DNA from: Endomychus coccineus
Taxonomy: Eukaryota > Arthropoda > Insecta > Coleoptera > Endomychidae
DNA length: 64,000 nt
Direction: 5' to 3'
NCBI GenBank assembly: GCA_958510875.1
Contig: OY294067.1
Span: forward strand, 264,032,180-264,096,179
The position numbers were made by a program, and so were the translations under genes. The notes beneath the pieces were generated by a model, which searched no databases, had not been told where the DNA came from, and saw nothing but the letters and a program-made list of their open reading frames with translations. This document shows positions 58,701 to 64,000 of the stretch, in pieces. Numbering within the stretch: position 1 is the first letter of the stretch; the number at the start of each line of letters is the position of its first letter.

Positions 58701-61700
58701 GTTCCATCACCTAAGCAAATTTAATTTTGTTTCTTGTTCGAGACCTGCAGGAATGATTTAAGTTAAACATTCCAGTTTTATCACCTATAGATTTAAAAAT
58801 AACTTATATAGATAGACAATCGCTTATTCGGTTTATTATCCCGTTTTAAACATAAACATCTAACCTTCTTATATTAACTTTAATATTTAGTTTTCCGACG
58901 AGGAAACGAGCGAAAATGGAGTGTTGTATTATCGAATGAAATGATATAAATTTTATAAAAAAGATCTATACGAATGAAAACCTTCTTTGGATTTGTTCAA
59001 AAAGAAAATGTTTAGATGTGTCATTTGGGAAGACAAGAGGTTTGCCTTAGAAATCTCAATATTTTATCTTTCGCCATAATCCAATGAAAAGATTGCGGTG
59101 TTAACGCAAAAAAAAAGAGAGCACTATAACAATAACTGAACCCATATTATGTATTATATCTCCAAGCGAATATTCTAGGTGAAGGTTATTTGATTTATTT
59201 TTGGATGCAATAGCATTAACTGAACACAAGGTAACATATATTATCTCGAACCTGTAATTATAGGTTATTTGTAAGCTTATTTAAGGATGCAGTAACATTA
59301 ACTGAACACACAAGAGAACATATATTATCTCCAAGCGGCAATTCTAGGCAAGTAGGTTATTTGTGAGTTTATTTTTGGATGCAGTAACATCAAGTGAATA
59401 CATACGAGAACATATATTATCCCCAAATGGAAATTTCGGGCTAGTAGGATATTTGTAACTTCTTTTTTGGATTAAGTAACATCAACTGAACATATATTAT
59501 CTCCAAGCGGCAATTCTAGGTTAATAGGTCATTTGCAAGTTTATTTTTGGATGAAATAACACAAAAGAAAACAAATATCATCTTGTAGCGGCAATTCTAG
59601 GTTAGTAGGTTATTTGTAAATTTATTTTTGGATACAATAACATCAACTGAACACATACGAGAACATATGTTATCTCAATATGGAAATTCTTGGATAGTAT
59701 GCTATTTGTAAGTTTATTTTTGGATGCAGCAACATCAACTGAACACAAGAGAACTTATTATCTCCAAGCGGCAATTCTAGGTTAGTAGGTTACTTGCAAG
59801 TTTATTTCTTGATACGATAACATATAAGAAAACATACATCATCTTCAAGCAGCAATTCTAGGTCAGTGGGTTATTTGTAAATATAGTTTTGGATGCAATA
59901 ACATCAACTGAACTTGAAAGAGAACAAATATTATCTCGCAAGTGAAAATTCTAGACTACTAGGGTAATTGTATGTTTATTTTGGATGCAATAACAATAAC
60001 TGAACACATAAAAGGACATATGTTATCTCTAAGCGGCAATTGTAGGCTAGTAGGTTATTTGCAAATTTTGTTTTGGATGCTAAAACATTAACTGAACAAT
60101 TGTAACCGTAGAGAAATTAATGAAAATATTCATTTAATTCTTGTCGGGTAACAGTGATAAGGTCCCTCTAGACTAGATAGTTCTAAGAAACTGTTTCGGT
60201 CTTACCGAGCTCATCAGTAGAACGAGGAAACTTGCAACGTTACTGAAAGATTCCTGTTGAAGATATACATAATAATCCTACAGTATGATGGGAAGACTAT
60301 AATATCTAATACCATCTACGAGTAGATGTCCCACTCAGAAATCAAACAATGTACGACATTAACTGATAGATTTCTCGAACTCTACATAAGTTACGGAGAA
60401 TTTTAGACTACACGAGGGCGCCAGATGGCGACACCAAACCGGACCAATGTAACAATAGAAAAATAAATTGATATAAAATATTCATTTAATTCTTTTTGGC
60501 TTTTGCCAGATGCTACCATGAGGTAGAGTGGTTATGTATACCTCCAACACCTTCCTCGTTCTACTGATGAGCTCCGTAAGACCTAAACAGCTGTCAAGAA
60601 CTTAGCTTCTAATGTTACTGATCGATCTAGAGATCTTATCATTAACTGAACACATAATAATATTAAATTAACATCTTTTGGACATAATCCCTGTACCAAT
60701 AAGCCTGGCTTAAATGTGAAGGAAGATTACTTTTATTCAGAAAGACAAAATCACTAATACAGATATTTAATTTAATCACGATTCAGTCAGTTGTGAAGTT
60801 ATCAGTTTTATGAGTAGTACCTAGTTTCTCTGTTTTCAGAAAAAAAAATTTCCTTTCCAGATCCCTAACGACACGCTCCGTAGCTCAACCCCACGTCTCA
60901 TCCAGCATGAAGAACAGATACTGCGTCGCATCCAGAATGGACAACAGGTAAATTAATCCTATCATAGTTGGCCATGTCGTGTTCAATAAACTCTTCATTT
61001 GTTGTTTAGGATCTGATGTCTTCACCCGTTGCAAGTCCAGAATCTCATCATAATACGATAAATCGGATTCTACAGTCGCAAGTAAGAATATATTTTCACG
61101 GGATATTATAGTATACAGGGAGTTCGTTTTTGTTAGAATATACATAAGAACAACATACACAATCACTATCAACTTTTATTAATAACCACTATCTGTCAAT
61201 ACAATATCTCGTACCAGTATATTCTAGAGCAGAGGTCTCCAAATTACGACCCGCGGGCCAAATCCGGCCCGCCAGTGTCATCAATCTGGCCTGCGACTCA
61301 TGGCTTATTGTTGTGTTGGTGTAATAAGTTGGATAAAAAGACACAGAATGATAATAACTCTGTTTTATTCACTTGCTAAGTAAAGCTTAATGACAAGTAT
61401 AATATGCAGAAAATTTAACTTGAGCATAATAACTAACAAATAATTGAAATGAATCTCACTAATGTTATAAACATAACATATAAACACATATACATATAAC
61501 ATATAAACATTATAACATATAAAATACTCATGAGATATATGTAATTGTAATTTTCCACTGACAATAGTTTGTAGTTGCGAGTAAATTTTACTTGTACCAA
61601 TTATTAAAAGAGATTTAAGATGCTCATCGGTTAACTTAGATCTGTAAACATTTTTTGTGGACTTCATTTTGGAGAATCTTTTCTCACACAAGTAAGTAGT

Positions 61701-63353
61701 ACCAAAAACAGGAAACAGCCCATGAACAAATTTATGTAAATTGTCAAATTGTACCAGTGGAAGACTTATAAAATTCCAACAAAGATTAGTTTTGACATTT
61801 TCAAATTATATCACTGTACTATGGTTTACTAAAGAACTTTGGTCTCAACGTTATCTTCATTTCAATTCCGTTGCACCAATATGTTATGAAAAAAGTGTAA
61901 TAAACAGCCTTACAGATCGGGCGGTTAAATGGTCCCACGCAGAGGACCTTCTCAAAAATTAAAAATTTGTTCGTAATACACTGGAACTGAATGGCTACCC
62001 AAAAATATTTTTCAATCCTATCATTAAAGAAGGAATGAACAAAATCTATAATAGATCTTCATATATAAATAACATTAAAGGTAATAATACAGACAATTTT
62101 ATAACATTACCTTACATTCTGGAGTCCTCAGAGAAAATTAAGGAATGTTTGAAAAAGTATGATATAAATGTCGCGCATAAACCTACTAACTGTGTTGGTA
62201 AATAATTCTCAAATCTAAAACCTTTCATACCTAAAGATAAACAAACCCACACAGTATACAAAATAAATTGTTCAGATTGTGATGGGACTTATACTGGAAT
62301 CTCTAAACAATATTTACATAAAAGAATGTACGGCCATAAGTATAGTACAAGAAACAAAAACTTAGAAAATTCCACCGCCCTTGCTAAACACTGCTTTGAT
62401 TATAACCATCAATTCGATTATAATAATGTTAATATTTTAACTAAGGAAACCAATTATTACAAAAGATCTATTCTGAAGATGATTCACATAAAACGTGACT
62501 CCAAATCTGCAAATTCCTACATGCGTCTTTATAATGTTAAAAGTATATTTTAGGTAGAATGTCAAGTATATTCCCAATAACTGACAAACCTTTTCCTATT
62601 AGCTCGTGAATCTAACATCTGGTTTGAAAGTGAATACTTGAACTTGATGTTCTCGTTTCTAGTTGTTCATAGACTTTGTTGACATGAACTCGCATTTATT
62701 AAGAGTACTGCTTAACAGTGGATTCTTGATATATTATACTTATAACATTGAGGTGTTACAATTTCTATTATTCGTGTTTCTGTTCGTTTCGACGACTTGG
62801 GCATTTTAATTGAAATTGGTGCGATAAGGACGCTTTGTGTAATACAATTAGTTTTAAGTAATCTAGTTTTAGACATAATAAGTCTTCTGATGATGGTCGT
62901 GAGACCCAAACGTACGTAAAGACGAGAAAATATAAAGCATAAGTGTTATTGTGACCTAATTACCGAGAATTTATATATAATTCATACCAGGGTCAAGAGT
63001 CTTTATTATAACAGTTAATGATGATTTGACATCTTACTGATGTTTCAATAAGCTATGAAAGATTGAAATTTTTTTTGTTTAAAAAGGTTAAAGAAAACTG
63101 CGGTCATGTTACGAACCAAGCCTGAACAAAATTTCAAATATATTTTTCCGTTTCAGATTCCTAGCGATAATTTTTGTACCCTTCCACAACAACGTAAATA
63201 CTACCAAGAGAAAGAACAGGTAGAATATTCTATTTTCTGTAGTTCTTGTAAAAACACTTATCATCATATTTTCTTGTCCAGGAACTGAAATCGGTAATCC
63301 AGAAGACTATCGAACACCATGAGAATACTTTGAATCAGTTCCTGCAGTCGAGT
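43076..63353 (+). CDS. RRM gene 3, diverged paralogue with micro-exon tail, 3' end outside window
   Basis: Exons: 43076-43726, 44889-45066, 45123-45180, 45533-45566, 46000-46062, 53523-53585, 55708-55767, 56009-56083, 58201-58248, 60861-60947, 61010-61081, 63157-63219, 63282-63353; 1524 nt, 508 codons, open in frame. Start is the ATG at 43076 since no upstream in-frame ATG was seen. Residue positions: RRM1 about 54-130 (VFAKNI 56-61, RSYCFVRY 94-101), RRM2 about 135-212 (LILSNV 136-141, degenerate RNP1 YKLIRLQY 174-181), RRM3 weak (RNP1 RSSGFILF). Intron phases through RRM3 match gene 2. The nine exons from 46000 onward are all phase 0-0 and 48-87 nt long. Gln/Glu-rich ends (EEEQ, NGQQ, KEQ) recur. 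RRM2 and RRM3 have lost aromatic RNP residues, so RNA binding may be altered. Exons past 46062 are inferred from splice sites and phase alone. Confidence 0.75.
43747..44470 (-). mobile_element. 5'-truncated LINE 3' end
   Basis: The TTTA tail at 43748-43769 begins the element. The minus-strand ORF 44451-43957 encodes a LINE C-terminal domain (YYGILAWGGTYNKYI, LLTIKEKYTLEALLYNY). Inserted in intron 1 of gene 3, about 20 bp after the donor. 44471-44888 shows nothing else. Confidence 0.72.
44889..45066 (+). CDS. Gene 3 exon 2: RRM3 core
   Basis: 178 nt, phase 0 to 1, the same length as the gene 2 exon. Encodes AKVEFENLRENVTKAEV and later SGFILFEDYEYG. It aligns with gene 2 RRM3 but is poorly conserved. 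Confidence 0.82.
45123..45180 (+). CDS. Gene 3 exon 3: shortened end of RRM3
   Basis: 58 nt, phase 1 to 2, after a 56-nt intron. Encodes KIQDKIIKMKPPVYNDP. Shorter than the 85 and 100 nt equivalents; KMKPP replaces the WAKPP motif. Confidence 0.75.
45533..46062 (+). CDS. Gene 3 exons 4 and 5 (34 and 63 nt)
   Basis: Exon 45533-45566 (phase 2 to 0, NHVSDDSTDYK) and exon 46000-46062 (phase 0-0, FELNDSIQGEPRPDQ). Both have AG acceptors with pyrimidine tracts and GTGAGT donors. Acidic, polar peptides with no known domain. Confidence 0.68.
46418..48604. mobile_element. Foldback element with two nested foldbacks
   Basis: Outer arms 46418-46731 and about 48291-48604 are complementary (TACTCCAGGCAAATAAG against CTTATTTGCCTGGAGTA). 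Between them sit foldback 1 (46729-47650, ends CAGGGTG/CACCCTG, TA flanks) and foldback 2 (about 47653-48290, ends CATGTTTCCTTGCTA and its complement). No coding frame. Located in the 7.5 kb intron of gene 3. 48605-49159 holds nothing recognised. Confidence 0.75.
49160..49828. mobile_element. Palindrome-bearing repeat, copy B
   Basis: Same start and end as 15508-16041, including the CGAGTGGCGCAGCCACGAG centre. Contains an extra segment at about 49436-49570. No recombinase gene is beside this copy. Confidence 0.72.
50043..52246 (+). mobile_element. IS630-Tc1-mariner element with 530-bp inverted repeats
   Basis: Left repeat 50043-50573, right repeat 51717-52246; ends TACAGGGTGTCCTCGAACTG with TA duplication at each side. 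Inverted repeats of this length are unusual for the group. They include the first codons of the transposase frame. Confidence 0.82.
50533..51532 (+). pseudogene. Mariner-superfamily transposase, one frameshift and one stop
   Basis: N-terminal helix-turn-helix region (GISTLRLGLRIGASKSLVHN), PYHIKTVQDLLPMD, first Asp in LFTDEDTFTR, second Asp in FIHDGAPPHF, third in WPARSPDLTPSDFFLWG. By my count 38 residues lie between the second and third Asp (DD39D-like). A +1 shift near 51180 and an in-frame TAA near 51219 break it. Confidence 0.85.
52297..52339 (-). ncRNA. Hammerhead ribozyme motif
   Basis: The minus strand reads AGTCTTCTGATGATGG, later CCGAAACGTACGTAAAGAC. The core is complete; stem II is weak (three pairs). 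Inverted partner at 52502. Confidence 0.7.
52502..52544 (+). ncRNA. Hammerhead ribozyme motif
   Basis: CTGATGA, stem II GGTC-GTTT-GACC, GAAA, then ACATACGTA and stem I AGTCTT/AAGAC. The core is complete. Partner of 52297-52339 across a 160-bp spacer whose ends are also inverted repeats. Confidence 0.75.
53523..53585 (+). CDS. Gene 3 micro-exon (21 aa)
   Basis: 63 nt, phase 0-0, donor GTAAG. The acceptor is GCAGCAG, a NAGNAG tandem site, so one Gln may be included or skipped. Encodes QQKESPPPNKHYNG and ends STSRN. Confidence 0.62.
53839..53915 (+). repeat. Penelope end-like remnant
   Basis: GTTGATAACTCCAGAGCTTTG and GTGTGGTGAAA resemble the Penelope 3' region at 6510-6560. 52600-53522 and the rest of 53916-54330 show nothing recognised. 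Confidence 0.45.
54340..55020 (-). pseudogene. Mariner-like transposase relic with DUF4817-type N-terminus
   Basis: The minus strand reads CDGNTAEAAREHGIRFPNRQ then QPHHNVFANMHHLF, the HTH start of a common insect transposase, with VQGLHAGD and FTTNMCGQLG further on in shifted frames. Heavily decayed. Confidence 0.6.
55708..56083 (+). CDS. Gene 3 micro-exons (60 and 75 nt)
   Basis: Exon 55708-55767 (phase 0-0, ends FPTLNSRS, GTAAGT donor) and exon 56009-56083 (phase 0-0, ends SYANIVRRS, GTGAGT donor). Both end in Arg/Ser, like the preceding exon at 53523, so they may be old duplicates. Acceptors are AAG type. Confidence 0.6.
56780..57870 (+). pseudogene. LINE relic with RT end and RNase H region
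   Basis: QAYADD at 56784-56801, KYLGVILD near 56993, RLALDKAQQLACVRITGAM near 57180-57240, then SRAGESSGAGVYSY at about 57525-57570 and WVPTKYGVKGNEMV-like RNase H remains near 57750-57800. RT followed by RNase H fits the I/R1/Loa-type LINEs. Many frameshifts. Locally GC-richer than the surroundings. Confidence 0.7.
58201..58248 (+). CDS. Gene 3 micro-exon (16 aa)
   Basis: 48 nt, phase 0-0, acceptor TTCCAG, donor GTAGAT. Encodes NSSPAQLPSHFQEEEQ. The end QEEEQ/GTAGA resembles the exon at 63157 (QEKEQ/GTAGA). Confidence 0.62.
59140..60102. repeat. Minisatellite, about 11 units of 80-92 bp
   Basis: Units contain AAGCGGCAATTCTAGG, GTAGGTTATTTG, TTTATTTTTGGATGCAATAA and ACATCAACTGAACA. Unit types recur every third unit. 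Located in the gene 3 intron 58249-60860. 58249-59139 holds nothing recognised. Confidence 0.82.
60180..60226 (-). ncRNA. Hammerhead ribozyme motif, second type
   Basis: The minus strand reads GTTCTACTGATGAGCTCGG, TAAGACCGAAACAG, TTTCTTAGAAC. Stem I GTTCTA/TAGAAC is perfect; CTGATGA and GAAA are present. Stem II has a C-C mismatch, and the cleavage triplet is not clear. Confidence 0.5.
60556..60602 (+). ncRNA. Hammerhead ribozyme motif, second type, damaged
   Basis: CCTCGTTCTACTGATGAGCT, then GACCTAAACAGCTGTC and AAGAAC. GAAA is changed to TAAA, which should abolish cleavage. Inverted partner of 60180-60226. Confidence 0.5.
60861..61081 (+). CDS. Gene 3 exon pair (87 and 72 nt)
   Basis: Exon 60861-60947 (starts IPNDTL, ends IQNGQQ) and exon 61010-61081 (starts DLMSSP, ends NRILQSQ, donor GTAAGA), split by a 62-nt intron. 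Both phase 0-0. The pair is repeated at 63157-63353 with the same order and a 62-nt intron. Confidence 0.7.
61236..61760 (-). mobile_element. hAT element relic
   Basis: The end CAGAGGTCTCCAAATTACGA, then CCCGCGGGCCAAATCCGGCC, is a hAT (Charlie-type) terminal sequence. The minus-strand ORF 61691-61365 encodes CEKRFSKMKSTKNVYRSKLT then DEHLKSLL, the hAT C-terminal dimerisation region seen in GTF2IRD2/ZBED-like transposases. Partial. Confidence 0.72.
61780..62990 (+). mobile_element. Penelope-like element 3' half with hammerhead
   Basis: Reads HFNSVAPICYEKSVINSLTD then RAVKWSHAEDLL (RT C-terminus), NTLELNGYPKIFF, HKPTNCVGK, and the GIY-YIG core VYKINCSDCDGTYTGISKQY at about 62255-62310, ending near 62553. 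After the coding part come sequences shared with the cassette at 52247-52600 and a hammerhead motif. A few stops interrupt the frame. Confidence 0.75.
62881..62923 (+). ncRNA. Hammerhead motif downstream of a Penelope element, mutated
   Basis: AGTCTTCTGATGATGGTCGT then GAGACCCAAACGTACGTAAA. GAAA is CAAA here, so cleavage is not expected. It ties this hammerhead type to a Penelope coding region. Confidence 0.65.
63157..63353 (+). CDS. Gene 3 exon pair, second copy (63 and 72 nt)
   Basis: Exon 63157-63219 (starts IPSDNF, ends QEKEQ) and exon 63282-63353 (ends LNQFLQSS, donor GTAAGA), again split by a 62-nt intron. A diverged duplicate of the pair at 60861. The gene continues right of the window. 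Confidence 0.7.
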
Positions 63354-63486
63354 GTAAGAATATTTTTCTCCAATTATTATAAGTTTTCGTCATTGTGTAT
63401 ATTTCTTTTATTATGCACTGCTCAGTCAAGTAGAAATGCTAAAAACTAAGTAAAACGTGAAAAGATATGAACACCTGTTAGTAAAT

Positions 63487-63503
63487 AATAATAATAATAA
63501 TAA
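63487..63503. repeat. AAT microsatellite
   Basis: Short run of AAT units. The rest of 63354-64000 shows no recognised feature, though 63690-64000 is GC-richer and may be a decayed element. Confidence 0.7.
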
Positions 63504-64000
63504 TACAAGAAAATCTATGGTCTGAAAAATGGAAGGAGAAAGTAGAAAATTTCTTTCAAACCTGTTTTTAATTCACCCGTTTTTTGGTTAGGTTCCTGAA
63601 AAAACTTGTAAATTTCTTCAATTTTCATCTCAGCAAAAGTCACAAAATAAAATTTTACAGTCTTAATTATTGATTATCCTTGAATACGGATCTAGGAAAA
63701 TATGCCCTACCATTGCAGCGTCCTGGCCGATCTTACCGATCGCGGCTAGCCATACTCCAGATCGTCCTTGAGGAACTAGAAGAATGATACTTCAAAAGAG
63801 AATCGAAATTAACCCTGAGGAGAGCATCATTATCCACATTACTATAAAGTGTGCAGAACCCAAGAGATTACGAACTTCGTCAGGAGAATTCCGTGGAAGG
63901 CCGAGGCCAAAAATCTTAATATTCTAGACATAAACCTAACTTGGTGACAAGACGTTGAGCACGCCAAAACAAAGGTTGAGCGGCAAATTCCCGTTTCTAA

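Overview
This AT-rich, intron-rich window comes from an arthropod genome, most likely an insect. The evidence is spliceosomal introns with clear GT-AG borders, RNA-binding genes whose RRM order and spacing match the A1CF/RBM46/RBM47/SYNCRIP type, and an insect-like load of Penelope, Jockey-like, mariner, MULE, P-like, hAT and Helentron remnants. A beetle is plausible but not proven. No rRNA, CRISPR or functional tRNA gene was seen. All coordinates were read by eye.

The backbone is a head-to-tail array of three paralogous RRM genes on the + strand. Gene 1 enters from the left with only its 3' part present: eight exons from 4559 to 26732, starting in the end of RRM3. Gene 2 (31049-38350) is complete: five exons and 478 residues with three RRMs. 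Gene 3 (43076 to beyond 63353) has three diverged RRMs and at least nine further exons of 48-87 nt; it runs off the right edge. The three genes share intron positions and phases through RRM3 (0, 1, 2), so they arose by DNA-level tandem duplication. After the RRMs, genes 1 and 3 grow tails made of small phase-0 exons. Several of these are duplicates of one another, and in one duplicated pair all eight codon differences change the amino acid.

Introns and spacers are packed with mobile DNA. 1-4558 (upstream intron of gene 1): Tc1 and Penelope relics and two Jockey-type LINEs with TAAA-type tails. 4659-6791: inverted Penelope pair. 6898-12340: a DUF7869-like transposase gene split by a 1.44 kb tRNA-headed retroposon. 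15059-19398: two divergently transcribed tyrosine recombinase genes (one apparently intact, 313 aa) among palindromic modules. 19632-23661: a MULE with 9-bp target duplication. 23707-26654: a mariner relic and a Helentron C-terminus. 26733-31048 (between genes 1 and 2): three tandem 636-bp units. 35359-38269: a near-perfect 2 kb Penelope palindrome. 38351-43075 (between genes 2 and 3): a paired hammerhead cassette and two internally deleted P-like elements with 8-bp target duplications. Gene 3 introns: a LINE 3' end, nested foldbacks, a 2.2 kb mariner-type element with about 530-bp inverted repeats sitting inside a hammerhead cassette, a higher-order minisatellite, an RNase H-type LINE relic, a hAT relic and a Penelope 3' end with a hammerhead.

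The most interesting candidates are (i) the RRM paralogue array with micro-exon tails and replacement-only exon duplication, (ii) the two-recombinase palindrome locus, and (iii) repeated inverted pairs of hammerhead ribozyme motifs.
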